Shown here one piece after another: positions 54,794 through 63,645 of a DNA stretch of 64,000 nt (positions are counted from its first letter, which is position 1; every line of letters begins with the position of its first letter). The stretch lies in assembly GCA_963785065.1 (NCBI GenBank), contig CAWATX010000003.1:372001-436000 (forward strand). The letters run 5' to 3'. The position numbers were made by a program, and so were the translations under genes. Below the pieces are notes generated by a model. It saw nothing but the letters and a program-made list of their open reading frames with translations. It had not been told where the DNA came from and ran no database searches. The DNA is from CAVSRC01 sp963785065. Lineage in GTDB: Bacteria > Pseudomonadota > Alphaproteobacteria > Rhizobiales > Kaistiaceae.

Positions 54794-56535
54794 GTGTCGT
54801 ATCGGGGGAGAAATCGCCTGTTCTTCAAGGCGGTGACGGCAGGGGCCGCGGTTCTCACAACCGCAGCGGCATTCGCCCAGAGCATTACCATCAGCGATAC
54901 CGACTTCAACGATTCCGACTGGACCACAGTGGTCACCAGGTCCCTCAACGGTGGCACGGTTCAGGCGTACCAGCAGACGACGGGCGGCAATCCCGGACCC
55001 TTCCGGCTCATCATTCACGACATGCCGCACCAGTTTGCCTCGATCACCCACTCTCAGCTCCTGACCGACCCACGCGCATGTACGATCCCTCGACCGAGGG
55101 AGCGATCAGCTCATTCGATTTCTCGTTCGACGAAATCGTGACGACTGCGACAATTGATGGAGCCTATTACCCGAATGGCGGCAGCGGACAGGCCTTCGCA
55201 TTGATGCAGGACGGCAAGATCTACTACCTCGCCGGCCATGACCTGTCTTTCCAGAACAAGACCTGGCAGACGGTTTCCGTCACCGGACTGACGGCGGACG
55301 ACTTCGTCAACCTCAACGGAAGCCATCCGGACTTCTCTACCAACGGCAAACCGATCGCCTTCGGCGTCGACCGCACCAACACGCATACCGGCAGCGATAC
55401 CCATTTGATCATCGAAACCGGCCTCGACAACTTCATCGTCCTCATCAGCGCGCTCGCCGGCATCAGCGAGCCGCCGACCACGCTCGCCGCCATTCGCGAG
55501 AGCCTCGGCCTGGTCAATGCGCAGAACACCGGCCTGGTCGAGCAGCGCCTGCACGGCGGCACGGTCTGCGGCATCTGCGCCCTGATCGAGCAGTACAAGG
55601 AGGCCGGCCTGCTCGGCTACGCCGACGGTATCAAAGGGACGACGCGTGACGCGCTGGCGCTGCTGCACGGTGCCGGCGGCACGACCGAAAGGCCTTCAGC
55701 GATTCCGGGATGGACGGCGTTCACCGGCGGCAGCGGGCTCTTCGGCCATGTCGACGCAAGCGCCAATCAAAGCGGCCTCGAATTCAACGGCCGCAACGGC
55801 GTCATCGGCCTCGACCGCGCCATCGATTTCGACACAGTGGTCGGCGTCTCGCTGGGCCATGGCGGGGTCAACGGCACCTTCAGCGGTGCCACCGGGAGCA
55901 ACGACGCCTCATCGACCACGCTGTCGGCTTATGCCAGCCACCTGTTCGGCCAGTTCACCTATGTCGACGCCGTCTTCAGCCAGGGCCGGGCATCGAACAG
56001 CCAATCGCGCACCGAGACCGGCGGCACCGTGACCAGTTCGACCAACGCCCAGACCACGTCGCTATCGCTAGGCGTTGGTACCAACCGGCGCGTGCCGGGG
56101 ACCAGGGTCATGGTCGGCGGCTCACTTGGCCTCAGCGGCTCGCGCACTGCGATCGACGCCTACGACGAAACGGCGACCGGCACGGCAACCGCCTTCAGCG
56201 TCCCCGGCCAGACCGTCAATTCGCTGGCGCTGACGGCGGGTCTGCAGGTCGCAACGATCTTCACCCATCCCGGCATGACCATCGTTCCCCATTTCAGCGC
56301 CGGCATCAGTCGCGAGGTGCTCAGCCAAAGCGACTCGCTGTCGCTGACGCCGGTGAGCGGCGGCAGCGCGGTTACCTCGACCATCGACGCGCCCAATCCG
56401 ACCACCTACTCGCTCTCCGGCGGACTCAACATCGCGGTCGGACCGAGCGCCAATTTCAATGCCGACGTCGCCACGACGTTTGGCGGCGGCACCCGCTCGA
56501 CCAGCATCGCGGTCGGCGGGCACGTCAGGTTCTGA
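54794..56535 (+). pseudogene. Autotransporter (outer-membrane barrel) gene with frameshift
   Basis: From GTG 54794 the frame encodes a signal peptide (FKAVTAGAAVLTTAAAFAQ) and the start of a passenger, SITISDTDFNDSDWTTVV. Near 55067-55080 the reading frame shifts by one: the N-terminal part ends in HSQLLTDP and the remaining passenger (MYDPSTEGAISSFDFSFDEI) continues in another frame to 56535. The C-terminal ~280 residues are an autotransporter beta-barrel ending in VGGHVRF, a terminal Phe as in outer-membrane barrels. If the shift is not a sequencing error, the protein is not exported in full form. Confidence 0.75.
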
Positions 56536-56545
56536 GGAGGCGGTG

Positions 56546-57154
56546 ATGCGCACGGGTTCTCTCATCCCCAGGCTCACGGCCCCGTTGATTGCCCTGACGC
56601 TCATTGCGGCTTCGCTGCTCACGGGCTGTGGCACGGGTCCCTCTTTCTCGGAGGAGGGCGGGATTTTCGCAAGAGTGGGAGTTTCGATGTGTATCGATCT
56701 TGGGCTTCCGCCGGCCACCCAGATTGAAGATCGGAGCGGGGAACTCACCATTGACAGCGGTTCTCCCTGCGGCCAATTCGGCAACTGCATCGTCAACCAC
56801 CCCCAACACGAATATAATGCATTGGGCCCCTGCTATATGAACTTGGCGCGTGCAACGTCAGGGCGATTCTCCACGGACGAAATTGCACAAATCTTTGTTT
56901 GTCGTAGGAACGGCTACACGACGGCGTCGTGCGTCGAGAGCGTGACCAGTACCGACGGCTGTCTCCACAACGGCGGGAGCCCGTACGACTGCCGGGCTTC
57001 ACTCGTGTCCTGCTCCGAGCAGGTGCGTGCCGATCCGCCCGCCGACACTGTCGAGGTCGCATCGCTCATCGCAGACCGAAGAGCGGACGTTACACCGGCT
57101 GCGGGGCCAACCTGTCCCTGGCAGCACCACCTGCCCGGCAGCGGGGTCGGCTGA
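56546..57154 (+). CDS. Cys-rich lipoprotein
   Basis: 202 residues from ATG 56546 (GGAGG upstream), 10 bases after the autotransporter stop. A lipobox LLTGC follows a hydrophobic signal (LIALTLIAASLLTGC), so it is probably lipid-anchored in the envelope. The mature part has about ten Cys. Likely transcribed with the autotransporter. No named family. Confidence 0.7.
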   Translation: MRTGSLIPRLTAPLIALTLIAASLLTGCGTGPSFSEEGGIFARVGVSMCIDLGLPPATQIEDRSGELTIDSGSPCGQFGNCIVNHPQHEYNALGPCYMNLARATSGRFSTDEIAQIFVCRRNGYTTASCVESVTSTDGCLHNGGSPYDCRASLVSCSEQVRADPPADTVEVASLIADRRADVTPAAGPTCPWQHHLPGSGVG

Positions 57155-57310
57155 CGACCCGGCATCGCCCACATGAGGGATACTCGCACACAGGAATTGC
57201 TCGCCCGCATGCGTGCGATCGGCCCGCCGGCGCTGCCCGCCATGGTCGCGGCAGAGGCCGCCCGACCGGCCGCGCTGGCCGTCATTTAGTCCCGCGACCG
57301 CAGAACGCAG

Positions 57311-57341
57311 AACGGCCGCGCCCCTGCGAGGCGCGGCCGTT
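57311..57341. terminator. GC-rich hairpin between convergent genes
   Basis: A 12-bp stem AACGGCCGCGCC (57311-57322) pairs with GGCGCGGCCGTT (57330-57341). It lies 23 bases past the leuA stop on the minus strand. No clear T tract follows on either strand, so it could be a weak terminator or mRNA end structure. Confidence 0.5.
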
Positions 57342-57364
57342 GCTCATTGTCCGGTCCCGGCGGT

Positions 57365-58933
57365 CTAGGCGGTTGCCGTCGAAGCCTGCGGATGGATGCG
57401 TCCGCGCTTCAGGAGCAGCTTGTTGACCGCCGAGACATAAGCCTTGGCCGAGGCGACCATGGTGTCGGTGTCGGCACCACGGCCGGTGACCACCTTCTCG
57501 CCCTCCTCGAGGCGCACCGAGACCTCGGCCTGCGCATCGGAGTCCTCGGTGACGGCGCCAACCTGGTAGAGCTGCAGTGTCGCCTCGTGCGGCGCGATGG
57601 CACGGATCGCCCTGAACATGGCGTCCACCGGCCCTTCGCCCAGCGCCTCCTTGGTGACGTGCTGGCCCTCGACGTCCAGCGTGACGATCGCCTTCTGCGG
57701 CCCGCCGGTGCCGGCAATCACGGTGAGCGCCACCAGCCGGATCGCCTCGCCCGCCTGGATCATCTCGTCTTCGACCAGGGCCGAGATGTCCTCGTCGAAG
57801 ACGTGCTTCTTGCGGTCGGCCAAGTCCTTGAAGCGGCGGAAGGCCTCTTCCAGGGCATTGTCGCCGAGATCGAAGCCGAGCTCCTTCAGCTTCTCGCGGA
57901 AGGCATGGCGGCCGGAATGCTTGCCCATCACCAGCGAGGTGGCGCGCACGCCGACATCCTCGGGACGCATGATCTCGTAGGTCTGGGCGTTCTTCAGCAT
58001 GCCGTCCTGGTGGATGCCGGCCTCATGGGCGAAGGCGTTCTTGCCAACGATCGCCTTGTTGAATTGCACCGGGAAGGCGGTGACGGCCGAAACCAGCTTG
58101 GAGGCGCGCATGAGATAGGGCGTCTTGATGGCGGTATCGTACGGCATGACGTCGCCGCGCACCCTGAGCGCCATCACCACCTCTTCCAGCGAGGCATTGC
58201 CGGCGCGCTCGCCGAGCCCATTGATGGTGCATTCGATCTGCCGCGCGCCGGCGCGCACGCCGGCCAGCGAATTGGCCACCGCCAGGCCGAGGTCGTCATG
58301 GCAATGGGTCGAGAACACCGCCTTGTCGGAATTGGGCACGCGCTCCATCAACATGCGCATGAGGTCGTAATATTCATCCGGCACCGTGTAGCCGACCGTA
58401 TCGGGGATGTTGATGGTGGTGGCGCCGGCCTTGATGGCGGCCTCGACCGTGCGGCAGAGAAAATCGTGCTCGGTGCGGGTGCCATCCTCCGGCGACCATT
58501 CGACGTCGTCGGTATAGCTGCGTGCCCGCGTCACCGAGGCGATCACCGCCTCGTAGACTTCCTCCGGCTCCTTGTTGAGCTTGAACTTCATGTGCAGCGG
58601 GCTGGTGGAGATGAAGGTGTGGATGCGGCGCCGCTCCGCGTGCTGCAAGGCCTCGGCCGCGCGGTCGATATCCTTGAAGCCGGCACGCGCGAGACCGCAC
58701 ACCACGCCGTTCTTGATGACCTTGGCGATCTCGGTGACCGACTCGAAATCGCCATTGGAGGCGATCGGGAAGCCGGCTTCGATCACGTCGACGCCCATCT
58801 CGTCGAGGATCTCGGCGACCTGCAGCTTCTCGGAGAGGGTCATCGAGGCACCCGGCGACTGTTCGCCGTCGCGCAAGGTCGTGTCGAAAATGACGATGCG
58901 GTCCTTTGCCGGTACCGCCTGCTCGGTAGTCAT
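57365..58933 (-). CDS. leuA: 2-isopropylmalate synthase
   Basis: 522 residues. TIM-barrel catalytic domain with FDTTLRDGEQSPGASMTL (substrate and metal binding), VFSTHCHDDLGLAVANSLAG (His pair) and the C-terminal LeuA dimerisation and leucine-feedback domain. It condenses acetyl-CoA with 2-ketoisovalerate, the first step of leucine synthesis. ATG 58933 follows AAGGA. A leader peptide with a leucine-codon run lies upstream (59047-59157). Confidence 0.95.
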   Translation of the reverse strand: MTTEQAVPAKDRIVIFDTTLRDGEQSPGASMTLSEKLQVAEILDEMGVDVIEAGFPIASNGDFESVTEIAKVIKNGVVCGLARAGFKDIDRAAEALQHAERRRIHTFISTSPLHMKFKLNKEPEEVYEAVIASVTRARSYTDDVEWSPEDGTRTEHDFLCRTVEAAIKAGATTINIPDTVGYTVPDEYYDLMRMLMERVPNSDKAVFSTHCHDDLGLAVANSLAGVRAGARQIECTINGLGERAGNASLEEVVMALRVRGDVMPYDTAIKTPYLMRASKLVSAVTAFPVQFNKAIVGKNAFAHEAGIHQDGMLKNAQTYEIMRPEDVGVRATSLVMGKHSGRHAFREKLKELGFDLGDNALEEAFRRFKDLADRKKHVFDEDISALVEDEMIQAGEAIRLVALTVIAGTGGPQKAIVTLDVEGQHVTKEALGEGPVDAMFRAIRAIAPHEATLQLYQVGAVTEDSDAQAEVSVRLEEGEKVVTGRGADTDTMVASAKAYVSAVNKLLLKRGRIHPQASTATA

Positions 58934-58958
58934 GATGGCGAGTCCTTCTCGAATTCCT

Positions 58959-59053
58959 GCCCGCGTCTCTGGTGGCGGGCGTCAACCGGGATGATGGCTT
59001 GAGCAGCGTCCCCCTGAGTGCCCGCCCAACAAGGAGCAGCCGACGCTCAGGGG
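58959..59053 (-). promoter_or_regulatory. Candidate leuA attenuator region
   Basis: Downstream of the leader stop, CCCCTGAG (59046-59053, minus reading) can pair with CTCAGGGG (59011-59018), and the adjoining AGCGTC (59042-59047) with GACGCT (59005-59010); the two pairings compete. A further stem GCCCGC/GCGGGC lies at 58959-58980, close to the leuA ribosome-binding site. No clear T tract is present, so the mechanism (termination or translation block) is open. Confidence 0.45.
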
Positions 59054-59157
59054 CGTCTAAGCAGGAGGCCGAGAAGAAGGAGGCCGGAGGCCGGCGCAGC
59101 CGACAACGCGCCGCAAGCGGCGTCTCTGTCGTACTGGCTGTGATCGCGATCGATCAT
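59047..59157 (-). CDS. leuL: leu operon leader peptide
   Basis: A 36-residue ORF from ATG 59157 ends in GLLLLGLLLRRP: seven leucines in eight codons just before the stop. It lies 113 bases upstream of leuA on the same strand. Stalling at Leu codons when leucyl-tRNA is low is the classical way such leaders control attenuation. The peptide itself has no other expected function. The 3' end overlaps the start of the competing stems at 58959-59053. Confidence 0.7.
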   Translation of the reverse strand: MIDRDHSQYDRDAACGALSAAPASGLLLLGLLLRRP

Positions 59158-59203
59158 GCTCTCGGACCTGGGTCGGCGCGCCGGCGATTGTCGCCGGGGC
59201 CGG

Positions 59204-60103
59204 TTAACCGGCCGTTCTTAACGGTTTCGGCCGGAAATGTCGATTCCCGGCGGCGACTTTCGTGGGCCCGGCGGCCCTGGCCTCGATCAGGGCCCGGACC
59301 TTTTCGCCATCGGCCGGCGTCGCCGGATTGTAGACCACCAGGCTGAGGTCCGGCCGGCCATCGACGGCGAAGGTCGAGAATTCCATCGCGATCGGTCCCG
59401 CGACCGGGTGATTGAGATTCTTGGTGCCCTCGCCATAGGAACGCACGTCGTTGTCGGCCCACAGTTCAGCGAATTCCGGGCTCTCGCGCGACAGGTCCTC
59501 GACCAGCGCCTTGATCTCCTCCGTCGCGCCGGCACGGGCCGCCTCGGCCCGAAAGACGCCGACGACGAAACGGGCGACCGCCTTCCAGTCGGCCTGGGCA
59601 GCGCGCACGCGGGGCTCGCAGAACATCAACCGCAATATGTTGCGCTTCTCGGGCGGCAGGTCGCCGTAGTCAGTCAGCACCGAGGCGGCGGCCCGGTTCC
59701 AGGCGACCACGTCCCAGGTCGGCGTCTTGACGATGGCGGGGCTGAATGCGAGCGCATCGAGCACGCGCTGCAGGCGCGGCGAGACACCCTCTGGCGCGCG
59801 GTAGCGCACCTCAGGCGGGCGGCCAAGACCCAGCAAGAACAGGTGCTCGCGCTCCACCTCGGTGAGCATCAGGGCACGGGCGATGCGGTCAAGTACGTCG
59901 GCCGACGGCGCCCCGCCACGCCCCTGCTCCAGCCACGTGTACCAGGTGGCGCTGACATGGGCGCGCTGGGCCACCTCCTCGCGCCTCAGGCCCGGCGTGC
60001 GCCGCCGCATCATCGGCAGGCCAAAGGAAGCGGGGTCGAGCTTCGCCCGGCGGTCCTTGAGATAGGCGCCCAGACGGTTGTCTTCGCTGAAGGCCGTGCT
60101 CAT
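59204..60103 (-). CDS. XRE-family regulator with C-terminal ligand-binding domain (MmyB-like)
   Basis: 299 residues. An N-terminal helix-turn-helix, GLRREEVAQRAHVSATWYTW then LEQGRGG, is followed by an MmyB-type ligand-binding domain (about 100-270: DALAFSPAIVKTPTWDVVAW, LVVYNPATPAD). It is transcribed away from the epimerase gene; the 92-base gap between them holds paired repeats (60119-60150). It probably controls that gene and itself. Confidence 0.85.
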   Translation of the reverse strand: MSTAFSEDNRLGAYLKDRRAKLDPASFGLPMMRRRTPGLRREEVAQRAHVSATWYTWLEQGRGGAPSADVLDRIARALMLTEVEREHLFLLGLGRPPEVRYRAPEGVSPRLQRVLDALAFSPAIVKTPTWDVVAWNRAAASVLTDYGDLPPEKRNILRLMFCEPRVRAAQADWKAVARFVVGVFRAEAARAGATEEIKALVEDLSRESPEFAELWADNDVRSYGEGTKNLNHPVAGPIAMEFSTFAVDGRPDLSLVVYNPATPADGEKVRALIEARAAGPTKVAAGNRHFRPKPLRTAG

Positions 60104-60118
60104 CCTGTTAGGTCTTAT

Positions 60119-60150
60119 ACCCGTATAATCTCACTCATTTACCCGGATAA
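60119..60150. promoter_or_regulatory. Direct repeats in a divergent promoter region
   Basis: ACCCGTATAA (60119-60128) and ACCCGGATAA (60141-60150) lie 22 bases apart, two helical turns, between the divergent XRE regulator and epimerase genes. They may be operator half-sites or overlapping promoter elements. Confidence 0.45.
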
Positions 60151-60195
60151 ACATAAGCCCATATCCGTCTCCATCCAACCATGGAGACGTCACTC

Positions 60196-61080
60196 ATGCG
60201 TGTATTCGTTACCGGCGCGACCGGCTTCGTCGGCTCGGCCGTCGTCCAGGAACTGCTCGCCGCCGGCCATCAGGTCCTCGGCCTGGCCCGCTCCGACAAG
60301 GGGGCGGAAGCCCTCGCCGCCACCGGCGCCACGGTCCATCGCGGTTCGGTGGAGGACCTCGCCAGCCTAAGGCGTGGCGTGGCGGACGCGGACGGCGTCA
60401 TCCACACCGCCTTCATCCACGACTTCACCAAGTTCGTCGAGAATTGCGAGATCGACCGGCGCGCCATCACCGCGATGGGCGAGGTGCTCGCCGGCTCGGA
60501 CCGCCCGCTGATCATCACCTCGGGCACGGGGGCTGGCAGGCCGGGCACCGTGTCGCGGGAAAGCGACCGGTTTCCCCCCGACCATCCCAACCCGCGCATC
60601 GCCTCCGAGCAGGCGGCCGATGCGGTGGAGGCCATGGGCGTCAAGGTGATCTCCATGCGCCTGCCGCAGGTGCACGGCAAAGGCGATCACGGTTTCGTGC
60701 CCATCCTGATCGGCATCGCCCGCGACAAGGGCCGCGCCGCCTATGTCGGCGATGGCAGCAACCGCTGGCCGGCCGTGCATCGGCTCGACGCCGCCCGTCT
60801 CTACCGGCTGGCGCTCGAGAAAGGCACGGCCGGAGCGCGCTATAATGCTATCGCCGAGGAAGGCGTGTCGTTGCGCGCGCTCGCGGAACTCATCGGCCGC
60901 CGTCTGAACCTGCCGGTCGCCAGCATCACGCCGGAAGACGCGGCGGACTATTACGGCTGGTTCGCGGCCTTTGCCACAATGGACATGCCGGCGTCGAGCG
61001 ACTGGACGCGGACGACGCTGGGCTGGCAACCGGCCGAGCCCGACCTCTTCGCCGACATGGAATCGCACTACTTCGCCTGA
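60196..61080 (+). CDS. NAD(P)-dependent epimerase/short-chain reductase
   Basis: 294 residues from ATG 60196 (GGAG 12 bases upstream; ATG 60181 is in frame but has no site). Rossmann start FVTGATGFVGSAVV. The usual SDR catalytic YxxxK is not visible, as in many atypical extended SDRs; HTAFIHDFTKF and IITSGTGAG occupy the corresponding regions. Substrate unknown. Such genes often pair with the XRE-type regulator found next to it. Confidence 0.85.
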   Translation: MRVFVTGATGFVGSAVVQELLAAGHQVLGLARSDKGAEALAATGATVHRGSVEDLASLRRGVADADGVIHTAFIHDFTKFVENCEIDRRAITAMGEVLAGSDRPLIITSGTGAGRPGTVSRESDRFPPDHPNPRIASEQAADAVEAMGVKVISMRLPQVHGKGDHGFVPILIGIARDKGRAAYVGDGSNRWPAVHRLDAARLYRLALEKGTAGARYNAIAEEGVSLRALAELIGRRLNLPVASITPEDAADYYGWFAAFATMDMPASSDWTRTTLGWQPAEPDLFADMESHYFA

Positions 61081-61090
61081 CGCGAAGCAT

Positions 61091-61117
61091 GCGGCCACGG
61101 AACCGGCCCGTGGCCGC
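61091..61117. terminator. Hairpin between convergent genes
   Basis: GCGGCCACGG (61091-61100) pairs with CCGTGGCCGC (61108-61117) over a 7-base loop. It lies between the epimerase stop and the convergent membrane-protein stop. No T tract follows on either strand. Confidence 0.5.
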
Positions 61118-61123
61118 TATCGC

Positions 61124-61537
61124 CTAAACGAACGCGTAGACCGCGAGCAGGACGATGAGCAGGAGGATCACCGCGGAGGCAGGCCCAAGAGCGTACAGCC
61201 GCTGCACGAGCCCCGTATCGCCGGTCCGCCGAATATCCGCGTAAGTCTTGTGGATCAGGCCGCTCAGCACCGTCAGGATCACGACAAAGACGATCTTGGC
61301 CCAGAACAAGCCGGGCAGGCTCGGCGAGACGAAAAAGATCATGAGGATGCCGGTCGCCCACAGCACTGCCAGCCCGGCGCCGGACATCATGGCCAGCGGC
61401 CACCCCAGGGTGCGCAGCGCCTGCGCCTGGTCCGCCGGCGCCGAACGCGCCTTCATCATCACAACGAGGCTGCCAAAAGCGCCTGCCGCACCAAGCATCA
61501 ATCCAAAAAGATGCAAAAACAGGATGAAGCCGTGCAT
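61124..61537 (-). CDS. Small integral membrane protein (four helices)
   Basis: 137 residues from ATG 61537 (GGGAGG upstream); an upstream in-frame start lacks a site. Four hydrophobic helices (FILFLHLFGLMLGAAGAFGS, LAMMSGAGLAVLWATGILMI, FWAKIVFVVILTVLSGL, PASAVILLLIVLLAVYAF). A conserved His near residue 9 and the layout resemble DUF2269/CopD-like proteins. Function unknown. Confidence 0.7.
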   Translation of the reverse strand: MHGFILFLHLFGLMLGAAGAFGSLVVMMKARSAPADQAQALRTLGWPLAMMSGAGLAVLWATGILMIFFVSPSLPGLFWAKIVFVVILTVLSGLIHKTYADIRRTGDTGLVQRLYALGPASAVILLLIVLLAVYAFV

Positions 61538-61608
61538 GACTGACCTCCCGCCAAATTTCCGCCTTGGGCTCTTGTAGCACGAGTCGGCCGGCACCCGCCC
61601 GAGGCGGG

Positions 61609-62544
61609 TCACACCAACAGCGTGCCCTCGGCGACCACCACCGCATTGCCGCCGACGCGGACGGCGTCGATCTCGCCGCCGGCGACATCGATTTCCAGCG
61701 TCATCAGGCTCGGCCGCCCCATCTCGAAGCCCTGCTCGATGACGTAGCGATGGCTGCCGGCGGGCGGCTCGTCGAAGCGCCGCACGACGCCGGCAAAGGC
61801 AGCGGCGGCGCTGCCGGTCGCCGGATCTTCAGCGAAACCCAAGCGCGGCGCGAACATACGCGCATGGAAATCGCGGTCGCTGCCCTCGGTCTGGCGGCAG
61901 TAGAGCCAGGCGGCGGCCATCGGCGAGCCGAAGCCCTCCGCCCAGGTGGTCGGGTTCGGCCTGGCATTGGCGATCGCTTCTAGCCCGCTCACCGGCACGA
62001 AGATCATCGGCAGGCCCGCCGACCACGCCGAAGGCTTGTGATTCTCGAAGCCGACCTCAGCCGGCAACAGGCCGAGCGCGGCGGCAACCGCCTCACGGTC
62101 GAAATCGGCCGGCACCGATGTCGGCAGCTGCGGCGCGTCGAAGATCGCGTGCCCGCTCTTCTCGCCCTGGATGAAGACGCCGCAGCGGATGGCGCCGACC
62201 GGCTCCTCCAGCAGGACCACCATCTCCTTGCCGGGGACGCCCTCGGCCGCCTTGCGGGTGGCAAGCAGCACGGCGGTACCGACGGTCGGATGACCGGCGA
62301 AGGGCAGCTCGCGCGCCGGCGTGAAGATGCGCAGGCGGGCGCTGGCGATCGGCTTCTCCGCCGGCAGCACGAACACCGTCTCCGACAGGTTGAACTCGCG
62401 GGCGATGGCCTGCATCTGCCGGTCGTCGAGCCCAGTGGCATCGAGAACCACGGCAAGCGGGTTTCCGGCAAGTGGCGTGTCGGTGAACACGTCGAGGATG
62501 GCATAGGGACGAGACAAGGGGATACCGCCGTCGACAAGGGCCAA
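61609..62544 (-). CDS. PhzF-family protein
   Basis: 311 residues. The N-terminus YAILDVFTDTPLAGNPLAVV, the catalytic Glu region SETVFVL, the motif LPFAGHPTVGTA and DPATGSAAAAF near the C-terminus are typical of the PhzF/DapF-like isomerase fold. Members isomerise small amino-acid-like substrates; no phenazine genes are nearby, so the substrate is unknown. The start is uncertain: the frame opens at TTG 62544, and a second TTG lies at codon 11. Confidence 0.85.
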   Translation of the reverse strand: MALVDGGIPLSRPYAILDVFTDTPLAGNPLAVVLDATGLDDRQMQAIAREFNLSETVFVLPAEKPIASARLRIFTPARELPFAGHPTVGTAVLLATRKAAEGVPGKEMVVLLEEPVGAIRCGVFIQGEKSGHAIFDAPQLPTSVPADFDREAVAAALGLLPAEVGFENHKPSAWSAGLPMIFVPVSGLEAIANARPNPTTWAEGFGSPMAAAWLYCRQTEGSDRDFHARMFAPRLGFAEDPATGSAAAAFAGVVRRFDEPPAGSHRYVIEQGFEMGRPSLMTLEIDVAGGEIDAVRVGGNAVVVAEGTLLV

Positions 62545-62707
62545 GTGCGGCGCTTGTCGCCTGCAAAGGCCCGCCGGTCAAGCATCCGCCGGCTGAAGAT
62601 TGCCCCGGATCGGCCGCTTTTCGGTATTCAGCATCCGTTCATCGGCAAAAGGGCATCTAGCCGCCCATGCTTGGCGGAATGTCCGCCGGTCCACGGAGCA
62701 AACGTCG

Positions 62708-63160
62708 ATGAACAGGTTCGTTTCGGTCGCAGTTGCAGGATCAGTCGCACTTACGGCCGTCGGCATGTCCGCCACCGGCGCCAGCGCCGAGCGCTGGCAT
62801 CAATACGATCGGCCGCACTATCAGGCGGCACCGCGCTCCGACGCCGGCCCGGCGCTCGTTGCCGGCGCCATCCTTGGTCTGGCGGTCGGCTCGATGATGT
62901 CGCAGCCGCAGCCGGCCTATCCCGCCTATCGGCCCTACCCGGCCTATCCGGCGTATCGGGCCTACCCGGCCTACCGGACCTATCCGGCCTATCGACCCTA
63001 CGCGGCCTATCCCGCCTACGTGCCGCCGCCCGCCAGCTACGCCGCCTATGCCGCCAACCGGCACTTCCGGTGGTGCACGGCGACCTATGAGACCTACAAC
63101 GGCGAGACCGACACCTGGATCGACTATCGCGGCGTTCCGCACCGTTGCATCAGCCCGTAA
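62708..63160 (+). CDS. BA14K-like secreted protein with PAYRxY repeats
   Basis: 150 residues. Signal peptide (FVSVAVAGSVALTAVGMSAT then GASA). The central part is a Tyr/Pro/Ala repeat (YPAYRPYPAYPAYRAYPAYR), encoded by short tandem repeats at about 62914-63017. The C-terminal domain (HFRWCTATYETYNGETDTWI then DYRGVPHRC) is of the BA14K type seen in Brucella and relatives, with two Cys that could pair. Exported; role unknown. Confidence 0.8.
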   Translation: MNRFVSVAVAGSVALTAVGMSATGASAERWHQYDRPHYQAAPRSDAGPALVAGAILGLAVGSMMSQPQPAYPAYRPYPAYPAYRAYPAYRTYPAYRPYAAYPAYVPPPASYAAYAANRHFRWCTATYETYNGETDTWIDYRGVPHRCISP

Positions 63161-63214
63161 GGCGGGCACCGTTTTTTCCCGAGAAGGGGGGCAACCCGAA
63201 ACGGGAGAGATGAG

Positions 63215-63574
63215 ATGATGAAGAAATCCCTCAGCATTGCTCTGGCCGCGAGCATCGCGGTGAGCGCCATCGGCCTGTCGGCCGCACCGGCTGCGGCCCG
63301 CGATCGCCACTGGCACAACAACGACGCCGGCGCGGCAATCGCCGCCTTCGGCATCGTCGCGGGCCTGGCGGCCATCGCCGCTGCGAACCAGCCCCGCTAC
63401 GACTATGACTACGGCTATCCGCCGCCGCCGCGCTATCCCGGCTATTACCGCGGCTACCGCGGCTATAGCCCGCACGTCGCCTGGTGCCTCGACCACTATC
63501 GGACCTACAACCCGGCGACCAACACCTATTTCCGCAAGCCGGGCGTACCGGCCGTCTGCTATTCGCCCTACTAG
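63215..63574 (+). CDS. BA14K-like secreted protein
   Basis: 119 residues. Signal peptide (KKSLSIALAASIAVSAIGLS), a Gly/Ala hydrophobic stretch (AAIAAFGIVAGLAAIAAANQ), a Tyr/Pro-rich linker (YDYGYPPPPRYPGYYRGYRG) and a C-terminal BA14K domain (HVAWCLDHYRTYNPATNTYF then CYSPY). Paralogous to the preceding gene. ATG 63218 is an equally possible start. Confidence 0.85.
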   Translation: MMKKSLSIALAASIAVSAIGLSAAPAAARDRHWHNNDAGAAIAAFGIVAGLAAIAAANQPRYDYDYGYPPPPRYPGYYRGYRGYSPHVAWCLDHYRTYNPATNTYFRKPGVPAVCYSPY

Positions 63575-63599
63575 GCTGGACATGGTCGACCGACGCAAT

Positions 63600-63622
63600 C
63601 CGGGGGCGGAGGCCGCCCCCGG
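63600..63622. terminator. Perfect GC-rich hairpin between convergent genes
   Basis: CCGGGGGCGG (63600-63609) pairs with CCGCCCCCGG (63613-63622) around a 3-base loop; outer bases GACGC/GCGTC extend it. It lies 26 bases past the BA14K stop, close to the end of the convergent antiporter gene. No T tract follows. Confidence 0.5.
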
Positions 63623-63645
63623 ACTCGCGTCGTTCGCGGTGAGGT

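Noticed and set aside
57173..57289. 39-codon ORF between the lipoprotein and leuA
   Set aside because: An ATG frame exists but there is no ribosome-binding site, family or conserved context.
57347..59002. A 551-codon plus-strand frame opposite leuA
   Set aside because: leuA on the minus strand is certain; the opposite frame is His/Asp/Arg-rich low-complexity sequence typical of an antisense shadow.
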